NCBI RefSeq assembly: GCF_011683915.1
Contig: NZ_JAAQPH010000021.1
Span: 38,763 to 102,762, forward strand
Direction: 5' to 3'
Source of the DNA: Pelagibius litoralis
GTDB taxonomy: Bacteria; Pseudomonadota; Alphaproteobacteria; Kiloniellales; Kiloniellaceae
Length of the DNA: 64,000 bases
Shown here: piece by piece, positions 46,867 through 54,995 of the stretch
How positions within the stretch are numbered: position 1 is the first letter of the stretch
Layout: each line of letters opens with the position of its first letter
Notes under the pieces: generated by a model
What the model saw: only the letters and a program-made list of their open reading frames with translations
Told to the model about the DNA's origin: nothing
Database searches by the model: none
Program-made: the position numbers and the translations under genes

Positions 46867-46896
46867 TTGACTTGCCGTTTTCGATGTATTTTATAA
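46867..46896 (+). promoter_or_regulatory. Candidate sigma-70 promoter of the peroxiredoxin-like operon
   Basis: TTGACT and TTATAA are separated by 18 bases in the AT-rich 70-base gap between the divergent tetR gene and the peroxiredoxin-like gene. The position, about 30 bases before the ATG, would let a TetR dimer near it block both promoters. Confidence 0.5.
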
Positions 46897-46926
46897 CGAT
46901 CATCACAAAACATAAAGAGATTAAGA

Positions 46927-47463
46927 ATGACCTCACAGAAACTCCCTGCTGGGTTGCAGTTCCCGGGTCTGGTTGTCCCGCGTCTCGGCGGTGGATCGAT
47001 CGCCTTGGGAAAACCAGAAGATGGCTTGGATTGGCAGATGGTCGTCGTCTATCGCGGCAAGCATTGTCCGATGTGCACGACGTATCTCAAGGAACTTGCA
47101 GCGCTTCGGGATGACTACCGCGCCGTTGGTGTTGACGTTGTCGCTGTGTCCGCTGATCCGCAAGACAAGGCCAGCGATCAGATGGTGTTGGTCGATCCAA
47201 ACTATGCTGTTGGCTATGACCTGAGCGTCGAACAGATGCACACTTTGGGTCTCTATGTGTCGAATCCGCGCTCTGAACAGGAAACAGATCGCCCCTTTGC
47301 GGAGCCGGGTATTTTTGTTGTCAACGCCGAGAACAGGGTACAGGTCACCGACATCTCAAACGCGCCATTTGCGCGGCCCGATCTGAAGACACTGCTTGGT
47401 GGCCTTCGGTTCATCCGTAGCCCCGAAAACAACTACCCCATCCGGGGCACTCTGGCCGCATAA
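46927..47463 (+). CDS. Peroxiredoxin-like thiol protein
   Basis: A 178-residue thioredoxin-fold protein of the peroxiredoxin-like (AhpC/TSA-type) family. YRGKHCPMCTTYLKEL holds a CxxC in the position of the active site, rather than the single peroxidatic Cys of classic PxxxTxxC. VDVVAVSADP and EPGIFVVNAENRV are also typical. Probably a cytoplasmic thiol reductant or peroxidase. It heads a short operon with two NTF2-like genes and a truncated cytochrome b561, divergent from a TetR regulator. Confidence 0.85.
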   Translation: MTSQKLPAGLQFPGLVVPRLGGGSIALGKPEDGLDWQMVVVYRGKHCPMCTTYLKELAALRDDYRAVGVDVVAVSADPQDKASDQMVLVDPNYAVGYDLSVEQMHTLGLYVSNPRSEQETDRPFAEPGIFVVNAENRVQVTDISNAPFARPDLKTLLGGLRFIRSPENNYPIRGTLAA

Positions 47464-47487
47464 CCTCTTCCATGAAAGGAAAGACCA

Positions 47488-47886
47488 ATGGCACGTGATA
47501 ACGCACGTGAAGCTGAGGTTCGTCAGGCAATTCACGACCTCATCCAAACCGCGACCTCTTACGATGTGGACGTGTTGGATCGCATCTATCACGACAGTCT
47601 GCATGTCGTGATGATCGACACGGATCACAATGTGAGTACGGCTGACAAAGCTGCATTCAAAGGCCTCTTCTCCTCCAAGCGAGATGCCGGCGATCCGCCG
47701 ATGAACACTTGGGCAAAATACCATCGCATCGATGTCGATGGGACTAACGCCCATGTTCTTTTGTCGCGCAAGAACGATCTGAGCGGCACGAATATGGACC
47801 TCATCCTGAGTATCGATCTCATCCACGAAGATGGGCGCTGGCAGGTAACCCGTGAAGTAATTTTCCTACGCCCCGAAGACGTCTGA
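47488..47886 (+). CDS. NTF2-like small protein
   Basis: A 132-residue protein with the predicted helix plus curved-sheet layout of NTF2-like (SnoaL/DUF4440-type) domains: AIHDLIQTATSYDVDVLDRIY at the start, then MIDTDHNVSTADKAAFKGLF and an alternating C-terminal sheet ending QVTREVIFLRPEDV. No signal peptide. It follows the peroxiredoxin-like gene by 24 bases with an AAGGAAAG ribosome site. Substrate unknown. Confidence 0.8.
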   Translation: MARDNAREAEVRQAIHDLIQTATSYDVDVLDRIYHDSLHVVMIDTDHNVSTADKAAFKGLFSSKRDAGDPPMNTWAKYHRIDVDGTNAHVLLSRKNDLSGTNMDLILSIDLIHEDGRWQVTREVIFLRPEDV

Positions 47887-47938
47887 CCCCCAGAAGACCA
47901 ACTCTCAAAATCGCTAACCTGAGTGAAAGGACAAGACG

Positions 47939-48388
47939 ATGCGCTTGCTCTCCTCCCTCTCGGCCATTGCCTTTGCAGCCCTGGCCACGACATCCTCTTT
48001 CGCTGAAAACAGCGACATTCAACAGGAACTGACCGCTTACAATGATCGCTTCAATGAGATCGTTGCAAACTACGATCTTGAAGCCTTTCTGGCACTCTAC
48101 AACGATGCGCCGCTCTGGGTCGCACCGGAAAAACCGCCTGTCGCCGGTCTCGACGTTCCTGCTGGTACCTTCAGGTTTATCGTCGAGAACGAAGGTGTCT
48201 TCTCACACAGCTTTGACCACTTCTTTGTCTCTGATGACGGCACTCAAGCCGTGATGATCGGTGATTATGATCTCAATGTCGAAAAAGTCGGCGTCGCTGC
48301 GAAGGGCACGTATCTCTTTGTACTCGCACGTAATGGGACCCAATGGGACATCGTCGTCGATATGTATAACCAGCACAGCGCTGAATGA
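47939..48388 (+). CDS. Secreted NTF2-like protein
   Basis: A 149-residue protein with a clear signal peptide (LLSSLSAIAFAALATTSSFA, cut before ENSDI). The mature part of about 127 residues is NTF2-like: QELTAYNDRFNEIVANYDLEAFLALY, VAPEKPPVAG, and a sheet ending WDIVVDMYNQHS. It is the periplasmic counterpart of the gene before it and third in the peroxiredoxin-like operon. No function can be assigned beyond fold. Confidence 0.83.
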   Translation: MRLLSSLSAIAFAALATTSSFAENSDIQQELTAYNDRFNEIVANYDLEAFLALYNDAPLWVAPEKPPVAGLDVPAGTFRFIVENEGVFSHSFDHFFVSDDGTQAVMIGDYDLNVEKVGVAAKGTYLFVLARNGTQWDIVVDMYNQHSAE

Positions 48389-48451
48389 TCACTCCCGCCG
48401 CGATGTCGTATCCTCCCGATGGTATCGCGGCTTATTGTAAAGGAGCTAGAT

Positions 48452-48665
48452 GTGACAACATATGATCGCATCTCTCGGTTCAACCATTGGACTGCTGCAA
48501 TCCTGTTTCTGACGATGCTGGGATTTGGTTTCTATCTCGCCTATGGCGGTCTTGAGATGCCGCAAAAACTACCGTTGATCGTGAACCACAAGGCAATGGG
48601 CGTTCTGCTACTTGTTTGGGGTATCTGGCGCGTCGGTTACCGGTTTCGCCCAAGTCCCTCGACGT
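48452..48665 (+). pseudogene. Cytochrome b561, N-terminal fragment
   Basis: AAAGGAG lies eight bases before a GTG start. The product begins TTYDRISRFNHWTAAILFLT with the first haem His, and continues through one helix and LPLIVNHKAMGVLLLVWGIWRVGYR with the second-helix His. Similarity ends after RFRPSPS near 48665. The other two helices and haem ligands are missing, so it cannot bind haem properly. It abuts the 3' end of the opposing hypothetical gene, marking a rearrangement joint. Confidence 0.85.
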
Positions 48666-48670
48666 TACAG

Positions 48671-49075
48671 CTATGCGATTTCACCATCCAACCATAGTAG
48701 TGCTTCCCGAGCGGTGTCTGTAGTGAAGACTTTGGCGCCCTGTTGCATGGCGAAGTTACACATCGCTGCTTCGTAGCAGTCGACGGGATCGTTCACCATC
48801 GCCAATCTAGCTTCATGCAAACAGAGTAACCTGCCAAGTTTCCTGCCAAATACGCGGACCTGATTCATGCAGAGATCTTGTGGATGGCTCCTCTTGACAA
48901 TCAAGATGGTTTGCACGCCGCCCATTAAGCTCTCGACAATAAGGTCATAAACGTCATCGTCGATGACCTCAGTTGCCTTCTCTCCGAACTCGATGAAAAG
49001 TCGCCTGTCCAAAACTGACGACGTGAAAGTGCCTTCTTTGCTCGGTTCCAAAGTATCATCTCGCTCTTCAATCAT
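48671..49075 (-). CDS. Small hypothetical protein, possibly STAS-like
   Basis: A 134-residue soluble protein of unknown family. The pattern LDRRLFIEFGEKATEVIDDDVYDLIVESL, a buried strand QTILIVKRSHP, and the end AKVFTTDTAREALLWLDGE resemble the alternating strand/helix order and the final AxxWL of small STAS/SpoIIAA-like proteins, but this is weak. I use ATG 49075; a longer frame would run into mscL on the same strand. Its 3' end meets the cytochrome b561 fragment. It would be the last gene of the minus-strand stress region. Confidence 0.55.
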   Translation of the reverse strand: MIEERDDTLEPSKEGTFTSSVLDRRLFIEFGEKATEVIDDDVYDLIVESLMGGVQTILIVKRSHPQDLCMNQVRVFGRKLGRLLCLHEARLAMVNDPVDCYEAAMCNFAMQQGAKVFTTDTAREALLWLDGEIA

Positions 49076-49113
49076 CTGCGCGAGCTTGGAGCCGCGCGCA
49101 GATGATCGGTTAC

Positions 49114-49557
49114 TTACGCAGACGCCAGTTCGGCTGTACAATGCCCGCAGCGCGTCGCCTTGATCGGAATCGTCGAAAGGCAGTGCGGGCAATCCTTCGT
49201 CGTTGACTCTGCAGGCGCCACTTCCTCTTGCCTCTTCATCTGGTTCATCTGGCGGATCACCATGAAGATCGCGAAGGCGACGATCAGGAAATCGAGCACG
49301 GTGTTGATGAAGACGCCGTAGTTTATGGTCGCCGCGCCGGCTTCCTGCGCTGCCGCCAGGGTTTCATAGCTTTGGCCTGTGAGGTTGATGAACAGCTTGC
49401 TGAAGTTCACGCCGCCCATAAGCAGGCCGATTGGCGGCATGATGATGTCCTTCACGAGGGAACTGACGATCTTTCCGAAAGCTGCCCCGATAATGATACC
49501 CACCGCCATGTCGACCACGTTGCCGCGCATGGCGAAATCCTTGAACTCCTTAAGCAC
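49114..49557 (-). CDS. mscL: Large-conductance mechanosensitive channel
   Basis: A 147-residue inner-membrane channel that opens under strong membrane tension to release solutes on osmotic downshock. The N-terminal helix and TM1 read [31 protein letters not shown] (as one stretch of 31 residues broken here for readability), and TM2 is [19 protein letters not shown]. The C-terminus carries a zinc-ribbon-like CPHC...CGHC tail, as in part of the family. It lies 125 bases after the repeat lipoprotein gene, beyond a hairpin. Confidence 0.96.
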   Translation of the reverse strand: MLKEFKDFAMRGNVVDMAVGIIIGAAFGKIVSSLVKDIIMPPIGLLMGGVNFSKLFINLTGQSYETLAAAQEAGAATINYGVFINTVLDFLIVAFAIFMVIRQMNQMKRQEEVAPAESTTKDCPHCLSTIPIKATRCGHCTAELASA

Positions 49558-49621
49558 CCCTAATTCTCCTTGCTGAGAGCATCATGCAGTTTCATGGAAG
49601 CTGCATAAGCGCGCTCCGGGC

Positions 49622-49652
49622 GACGGCGGCCTCAAATCCTGAAGCCGCCGTC
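49622..49652 (-). terminator. Hairpin after the repeat-lipoprotein gene
   Basis: GACGGCGGC and its exact complement GCCGCCGTC are separated by 13 bases, 30 bases after the lipoprotein stop and before mscL. No clear U-run follows on the minus strand, so it may be an intrinsic-like or attenuating hairpin. Confidence 0.5.
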
Positions 49653-49681
49653 TTGCCGTAGCCGTTATTGCTGTACTTCGT

Positions 49682-50779
49682 TCAACCCGTAGTGCCGCTG
49701 AGGCTCACGCCCAGCGCCTTGAGAGTTTCCATCGTGAGCTGGCCGCTGGCCAAGCCCTTGGCTTTTTGGAAGGACTGAACGGCGGACATGGTATCCGAAC
49801 CGATCACACCGTCGAGCCGACCGGGGTTGTATCCCTTGCTCAGCAGGGCGTTTTGAATACGCGTTACGATTCCTGGCGTCACGTTCGTCTCGCAGAGAAT
49901 GGGACGCCATTCCAAGTTGCCCTCGGTGACTTTCTCCGTCTTGGACACCGTCTGGTACTGCGCCGGAATCGCAAGGCGCTTCTCCTTGGAGGGTTCGAGC
50001 AGTTTGCGAACCCTCACCGTATCGTACTGTGCGGGAACTTTGACCATCCGCGTAGTAGCCGGCGTGGCGACAACCTGCTTGGTCACGGTCTTGTATTGGG
50101 CAGGAACCACCGAGCTCCGGCTTCCCGCTGCCGTCTTCAGCACCTGCTTGGAAACGGTCCTGTATTCAGCCGGCACCTCGACAAGGCACATGATCTCGCC
50201 CGTCGCCTCGTTGATCCGCTCGATCGGGCCACGCCCCTTCTTCCAGGTCGTATAGGCCGGCTTGACGAGCACCCTTTCGCTCACGGTCTCATAGATCGCG
50301 GGAACGGACTCCATCTGCGTCGAGGCCTCACTCACGAGAACTCTTTCCTGAACAGTCTTGTATGTCGCCGGAACGACCTCCACCCGCTCGCTGGCTTCCT
50401 TGACCAGGACCTGTTCCTCGACCCAGCCGTATTTGGCAGGAATGATATCAATGCGTTCGGAGGCCTCCGCCGCGAGGATACGCTCCGAACTTTTTCGGTA
50501 TTGCGGCGGTACGAAGACCCGGGCGTAGCATTCTCCTGCACTTGCCTTCGGCGGAAGATCCAGATCGCCGGACTTTGCGTATTCCACCTTCGGTCCCTGT
50601 TGCTTCAGGCCGGCAAGCTGCTCCTCAAGCGCGGCATTCCTTTCCAGCGAGCTGCCAAGCTCCTGTTTCGAAGTCTCGAGCTCACTTCGCAACGTCGCGA
50701 CGTCGGGGCTGGTCGTGGCGCTGCAGGCACCCAGCAGTAGCACGCTGCTACCGATGATCATGTGTTTCACGTTTCTCAT
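49682..50779 (-). CDS. Lipoprotein with eight [VI]PxxY repeats and peptidoglycan-binding domain
   Basis: A 365-residue envelope protein. The lipobox VLLLGAC puts the lipidated Cys at residue 19. A coiled coil spans about 28-60. From about residue 90 to 290, eight copies of a 25-35-residue unit occur, each with [VI]P[AP]xY followed by xTVxxxVL. A PG_binding_1 domain (VTRIQNALLSKGYNPGRLDG, SAVQSFQKAKGL) ends the protein. ATG 50779 is chosen because GGAGGAG lies before it. It probably spans from a membrane to the peptidoglycan as a structural or stress protein. Neighbours are mscL and DUF4332. Confidence 0.82.
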   Translation of the reverse strand: MRNVKHMIIGSSVLLLGACSATTSPDVATLRSELETSKQELGSSLERNAALEEQLAGLKQQGPKVEYAKSGDLDLPPKASAGECYARVFVPPQYRKSSERILAAEASERIDIIPAKYGWVEEQVLVKEASERVEVVPATYKTVQERVLVSEASTQMESVPAIYETVSERVLVKPAYTTWKKGRGPIERINEATGEIMCLVEVPAEYRTVSKQVLKTAAGSRSSVVPAQYKTVTKQVVATPATTRMVKVPAQYDTVRVRKLLEPSKEKRLAIPAQYQTVSKTEKVTEGNLEWRPILCETNVTPGIVTRIQNALLSKGYNPGRLDGVIGSDTMSAVQSFQKAKGLASGQLTMETLKALGVSLSGTTG

Positions 50780-50846
50780 TTTCTCCTCCATGTGATTCTC
50801 GTGCGACTTTCTCCCGCGGTACGAACTACCGCCGGATAGCTGATGC

Positions 50847-51254
50847 CTAGTGGGCAATAACTGGCCTTAGGTCTTTGGCTCTTTCAATCCAGCTTCGGAT
50901 CTGGGCCGACGATGGCAGCGTGCGGCTGCGTCGTTGGCGGGCATTGGTCTGCCGCATCGCAACGGCAAGGTTCTCTACGTTCCAACGCCTGAGTTGCTTC
51001 ACTGAGCCAATGCCGGCCGCCCCGAGCAAATCGGAGTATCGTCTACCGATCCCCTTGATACGCATGAGGTCGACCAGATTGGTCCATTTGAGAAGCAACG
51101 GTTCGCTGACACCGGAAGCAGCCGCCATGGCGTTGCGCGCCTGATCTCTGCTGCAAACCTTCAACAGGTCCGTTGTGGTGACGATTCCGCAAAGCTCCAG
51201 CTTGCGGCCGTAATACGGACCGATCTCCTCAAGCTCTTGAACCCTATAGCTCAT
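50847..51254 (-). CDS. DUF4332 helix-hairpin-helix protein
   Basis: A 135-residue protein of the DUF4332 family with two helix-hairpin-helix-like repeats (LEEIGPYYGRKLELCGIVTT and RIKGIGRRYSDLLGAAGIGS). Such repeats usually contact DNA backbone or serve as protein interaction units. A basic C-terminal tail (ARQRRSRTLPSSAQIRSWIER) follows. Its stop lies 67 bases before the lipoprotein start; same strand, possibly one unit. Role unknown. Confidence 0.83.
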   Translation of the reverse strand: MSYRVQELEEIGPYYGRKLELCGIVTTTDLLKVCSRDQARNAMAAASGVSEPLLLKWTNLVDLMRIKGIGRRYSDLLGAAGIGSVKQLRRWNVENLAVAMRQTNARQRRSRTLPSSAQIRSWIERAKDLRPVIAH

Positions 51255-51823
51255 TTACGCTCTCCTACTCTTTTCCGTTCTCGCTTCCTGCCGAGCGCCC
51301 CACTGCGGATCGCTGATCCGGAAGGCCGACCATGCAGGCAGCGCACTGCCTTGCGGCGAAGAGTCCGATCACGAGTAAGACGCTTGGTCGATGTCGGGAT
51401 CGCGCCATATGACGATCCTCCATCGCCGGGAAAATGCCCCAGCCAGATGCAACGCCTCGCATCGAAGACTCTCTACCCTCTCACCGGGATTGCGATCTGC
51501 GCCGCGTTTTCCGGTATCGCCATATCGGCAAGTTCCGTGCCAGGCGGTGGATCGCGTGCGGACAGCCCGCGCGAACATCGGCTCAATCTAGGATTTCAGG
51601 GGCTTCGTGCGCTCATTCTCGCCAGCACTGCAGTTCCCAGCAATGGGTGCGACCGCCGCCTCCAAGCGTCGGGAACCGGTGGAGCAGCCTTCCATTCTCA
51701 TTTTGAGACACACTTTGGGACTCAATTTGCAGCAACCGGCCAAGCCGACCACCAAAGCTGCCAAGCGAACAGGATGAAGCCAGACGGACACCGCGCCGCT
51801 TGTCTGTTGGGCCACACCTGCAT
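51255..51823. other. Gene-free region upstream of the 91-residue gene
   Basis: About 570 bases with no convincing gene. A TTGAG...CTCAA inverted repeat at 51703-51725 lies about 100 bases before the sigma-54 site and might be an enhancer for the NtrC-type regulator encoded nearby. Confidence 0.4.
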
Positions 51824-51840
51824 CTGGCACAGGAATTGCT
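51824..51840 (+). promoter_or_regulatory. Sigma-54 promoter of the 91-residue gene
   Basis: CTGGCACAGGAATTGCT matches the -24/-12 consensus (YTGGCACGN4TTGCW) at nearly every position, with exactly ten bases between GG and GC. It is on the plus strand, 97 bases before the next start codon and close to genes for a sigma-54-dependent regulator. Confidence 0.75.
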
Positions 51841-51850
51841 CTTTCGAGAA

Positions 51851-51894
51851 GATTGGCTCATTAAGGAAGCAAGACTGGCTCATTAAGGAAGCGA
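51851..51894 (+). repeat. Tandem 22-bp repeat in the leader
   Basis: Two adjacent 22-base units share GGCTCATTAAGGAAGC and differ at only two or three positions. They lie just downstream of the sigma-54 promoter, so they would be in the 5' leader of the transcript. Confidence 0.8.
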
Positions 51895-51936
51895 CGCAAT
51901 CAACCAGAACAGGCCACAAGGCATAGGCGGCAGCCA

Positions 51937-52212
51937 ATGAAGAGCAGGACGGCGAAGACCGTAGTCATCAGGGAGGAAAAGCATGTGGATAGCATCCAGG
52001 CACGGTTGAAGTACTTTGTCATACCCCCAGCCACGCTACTGGCGCCGCAGGTTAAAGCGCTGTCGACCTGGGTGCGTCGTGAGGCAACGATCATTCGAAG
52101 AGAACAGCTGGACCGAGCGTTCTTCGCGATTAGCCACGGCTTCGACTATGAAAGAGAGCCCGAACAGGACGACGACACTACCGAGGGCGCCAAGGTACGC
52201 AAAGGCAAGTGA
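51937..52212 (+). CDS. Small hypothetical protein behind a sigma-54 promoter
   Basis: A 91-residue basic-then-acidic protein with no recognised family. Residues 1-60 are amphipathic and Arg/Lys-rich (IREEKHVDSIQARLKYFVIP, TWVRREATIIRREQLDRAFF). The C-terminus is charged and probably disordered (EREPEQDDDTTEGAKVRKGK). No signal peptide. The ribosome site is weak (GGCGGCAG). Support for a real gene is the sigma-54 promoter 97 bases upstream and convergence with the sigma-54 regulator gene. It may be a target of that regulator. Confidence 0.62.
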   Translation: MKSRTAKTVVIREEKHVDSIQARLKYFVIPPATLLAPQVKALSTWVRREATIIRREQLDRAFFAISHGFDYEREPEQDDDTTEGAKVRKGK

Positions 52213-52290
52213 CCCTTGGCTGCCCTGCCTGCCCTGCTTCAGCGTTATCCGCGGTGGCGGGCAAGCCTCAGCCTTTGCGCTAGCAAGCTA

Positions 52291-53721
52291 TTATGAATTC
52301 CAAGCCTTGCGCTTACGGTAGATGGTGGCCGGCGCGATCCCAAGCAGCACCGATGCGGTACGCACATCGCCGCCGCAAAGGTTAATTGCCCGCTCAATCG
52401 TTTCGCGCTCGACCTCATCAAGGGGGCGAATGGTCTGTGCCAAGGTCCCCAGATCGGACTCCGGAGGCATTGCGTTACCCCCATTCGAGACGCCGGGCAC
52501 CGGCATTTCCTGCACCGTCGCCTCGCTGTCTTCGAAAGACCGTCTGTTGCCATTTTGAACGACACTGTCTGGCAACATCTCCGGTGAAAGCTGTTCTCCC
52601 TGATGTAACACGACCGCCTGACGAAGAGCGTTCTGCAGTTCCCGAACATTCCCCGGCCAGGAGTGGGCGGTGATCAAGGCCCTTGCCTCATCGTCAAAGC
52701 CGCAGAATGCCTTTCCCTCCCGTTCGGCATAGTTTTTCAGCAGAATGTCGGCAATCTCCAAAACATCCTCCGCGCGTTCGCGTAAAGGCGGCAAACGGAT
52801 GGGTACGACATGAAGGCGGTAGTAAAGGTCTTCTCGAAAGCGGCCCGCAGCCACCTCTTTAAAGGGATCGCGATTGGTTGCGCAAACGAAACGAATGTCC
52901 ACTTCGACCGGCCGGGCCCCCCCGACCTTCGTGAAGCTGCCGCTCTGAATGAACCGCAAAAGCTTCGATTGCAGGGCCATATCCATTTCGCAGATCTCGT
53001 CGAGGAACATCGTGCCGCCATCGGCCAAGCTGGCGGCGCCCTCGCGATCCAGATGGGCACCGGTAAAGGCCCCTTTCACATGGCCAAAGATCTCACTTTC
53101 CATGAGATCCTTTGGGATTGCCGCGCAATTAATCGGCACCAGCGCTTTCGCCCGGCGCTTGCTCAGCCGGTGAATGGCCTGCGCACAGAGCTCCTTGCCT
53201 GTTCCACTCTCGCCGGTGACGAAAACAGTCGCGTCGCTTGCCGCAGCACTCTCGATGGCGCGATAGACAGCCTGCATCGCCAAGCTGGACCCGACAAAGC
53301 CTTCAAACGCCCTGCGGTCGATCCTGTCCCGATAGGTCTCGACCGTTCGGATCAACTGCTGCTTTTCGAGAACGTTCTTGAGCGTCACTTTGAGACGGTC
53401 TGCACTAAACGGTTTTACGAGGAAGTCGCTCGCGCCGGCCTGCATCGCTTCGACCGCCGTACGCATGGAGCCGTGCGCCGTGATCACGATGACCGGACAG
53501 GCGACACCGCTCGCCGTAAGTTTCTCCAGAACTTCCATGCCGTTCATATCCGGAAGCCTGAGATCCAGCACGACGGCATCCGGCAGTTCATTGCCGATCG
53601 CTTCGAGCGCCTCGCCCCCCTTCTCGAGATGCTGAACGATGTAAGGCTCGTCCCGCAGGAACCCTTTGTATGTTCTGGCCAGCGCCACCGTATCTTCCAC
53701 GAGGAGAATCTTGTACTCCAA
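52291..53721 (-). CDS. NtrC-family sigma-54-dependent response regulator
   Basis: A 476-residue activator. A receiver domain with phospho-acceptor Asp (VVLDLRLPDMNG, about residue 54) and Lys (LVKPF) is followed by an AAA+ domain with Walker A GESGTGKE, the sigma-54 contact loop GAFTGA and Walker B GGTMFLDEI. The C-terminal Fis-type helix-turn-helix is GGDVRTASVLLGIAPATIYRKRK. All parts needed to open sigma-54 promoters are intact. The start is a TTG at 53721 with AGGG upstream. It follows its kinase by 23 bases; the pair sits behind a sigma-54 promoter, implying autoregulation. Confidence 0.95.
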   Translation of the reverse strand: MEYKILLVEDTVALARTYKGFLRDEPYIVQHLEKGGEALEAIGNELPDAVVLDLRLPDMNGMEVLEKLTASGVACPVIVITAHGSMRTAVEAMQAGASDFLVKPFSADRLKVTLKNVLEKQQLIRTVETYRDRIDRRAFEGFVGSSLAMQAVYRAIESAAASDATVFVTGESGTGKELCAQAIHRLSKRRAKALVPINCAAIPKDLMESEIFGHVKGAFTGAHLDREGAASLADGGTMFLDEICEMDMALQSKLLRFIQSGSFTKVGGARPVEVDIRFVCATNRDPFKEVAAGRFREDLYYRLHVVPIRLPPLRERAEDVLEIADILLKNYAEREGKAFCGFDDEARALITAHSWPGNVRELQNALRQAVVLHQGEQLSPEMLPDSVVQNGNRRSFEDSEATVQEMPVPGVSNGGNAMPPESDLGTLAQTIRPLDEVERETIERAINLCGGDVRTASVLLGIAPATIYRKRKAWNS

Positions 53722-53744
53722 AGATCTCAGCCCTTCGCGATGGT

Positions 53745-54893
53745 CTAGCGCACGACACGCGCCATGGGAAAAGTAAGGGTAACGCAGGTCCCAGCTTTGG
53801 GAACACTCTCAATTTCGACGTGACCCTGGTGGAGCTTGACCATGGTCTTGACCAGATGAAGGCCCAGACCCGTGCCTCCTATGCTGTTTCCGGAACTGGT
53901 TAGTTGAACGAAGGGCTCGTTCAAGCGGGCCAGGTCCTGCACCGCAATGCCGATGCCGTTGTCCTTCACCTTGAGAACGAGGCCATCGTCGCCGGTGTGC
54001 GCATGAACGATTATTTCACCACCGTCCGGGGTAAACTTGCTGGCGTTGCTTAGCAAATTCAGCATCACCTGCTTCAACCGCCGACGATCTGCATGCAGTA
54101 GTATAGGGGGCGATTCCATTCGTTGGACGAAGCTCAACCGCTTGGCAAAGGGCAGCGCCTTGGCAAGCGCCAGCGTCTCGGCAACCAGATCCGCAAGATC
54201 GACCTCCTCTTCCACCAGGTCCATGCGTCCTGCCTCGGCTTTGGAGAGATCCAATAGGTCGTTGATCAGGTCCATCAGATAATGGCCGTTGTCATAGATA
54301 TCCTTGACGTAGAGAGCAAAATCTTCTCGTGGATGATCGCGCTCTGCACCGCTGCTGAGGATCTCCGCGTTGCCGATAATCACGTTCAATGGCGTTCGGA
54401 GTTCGTGACTCACGTTCGCCAGGAACGCCGACTTCGTCCGGCTAGCGGCCTCTGCCTCGAGGGTTGCCTGGCGAAGCGCCCGTTCGGCCAACGCAAGTTC
54501 GTTACGCTGCTGTAGGACGCGTTGTTCCAGCGTCGCCATATCCGTAGCATCTTGTATATAGAGCACGACACCGTGCTCTCCCTTCTTCGGAAAGGCCTGT
54601 ATCGAAAGCACATTCGACGGCGGGCCTTTGGCATCTATCAAGCCCAGGTTCGGCAGATCGAAACCTTTTTCCTCGCCACGGCTGACGGCATCCAGCATAT
54701 CCTCGTAACCGATCAAGAAGGGCATCGCCTCACAGGCGTCGCAGTCCAGCGGAACCCAGGTTGCCAAAACGCCAAAGCAGGCCTCCACCTGCCGTCTCTT
54801 GTCCAAAAGCACAACCCCGAGCTTGCCGGAAGAGAGCAGTTGATCGATTGCCGGTTGGAGCGCGGGCGGTGACAAGTCGGTCATATCAAGCAT
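53745..54893 (-). CDS. Sensor histidine kinase
   Basis: A 382-residue soluble kinase without membrane helices, so it senses a cytoplasmic or protein signal. A PAS-like domain (about 12-120) and a short coiled coil lead into HisKA with FLANVSHELRTPLNVIIG (His near 170). The HATPase domain follows, with NLLSNASKFT, KVKDNGIGI and GGTGLGLHLVK. It is the cognate kinase of the sigma-54 regulator next to it. The GTPase gene ends 123 bases upstream, and the gap contains a sigma-54 promoter. Confidence 0.93.
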   Translation of the reverse strand: MLDMTDLSPPALQPAIDQLLSSGKLGVVLLDKRRQVEACFGVLATWVPLDCDACEAMPFLIGYEDMLDAVSRGEEKGFDLPNLGLIDAKGPPSNVLSIQAFPKKGEHGVVLYIQDATDMATLEQRVLQQRNELALAERALRQATLEAEAASRTKSAFLANVSHELRTPLNVIIGNAEILSSGAERDHPREDFALYVKDIYDNGHYLMDLINDLLDLSKAEAGRMDLVEEEVDLADLVAETLALAKALPFAKRLSFVQRMESPPILLHADRRRLKQVMLNLLSNASKFTPDGGEIIVHAHTGDDGLVLKVKDNGIGIAVQDLARLNEPFVQLTSSGNSIGGTGLGLHLVKTMVKLHQGHVEIESVPKAGTCVTLTFPMARVVR

Positions 54894-54995
54894 AAACGCC
54901 CAAATGAATTGTCTGAAACAGCACCGATCCCATCCTTGTTTGCTGCACGCAATTCAGTACTCCGGCTGGTTGGTTTCGCTTCTTCATGCTTCTAG

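Noticed and set aside
48733..48750. A second plus-strand sigma-54-like site (TTGGCGCCCTGTTGCAT)
   Set aside because: Only nine bases separate GG and GC, it lies inside a coding frame, and no gene starts downstream on that strand.
52810..53748. A 312-codon plus-strand frame opposite the sigma-54 regulator
   Set aside because: It is antisense to conserved AAA+ coding sequence and shows no recognisable protein features.
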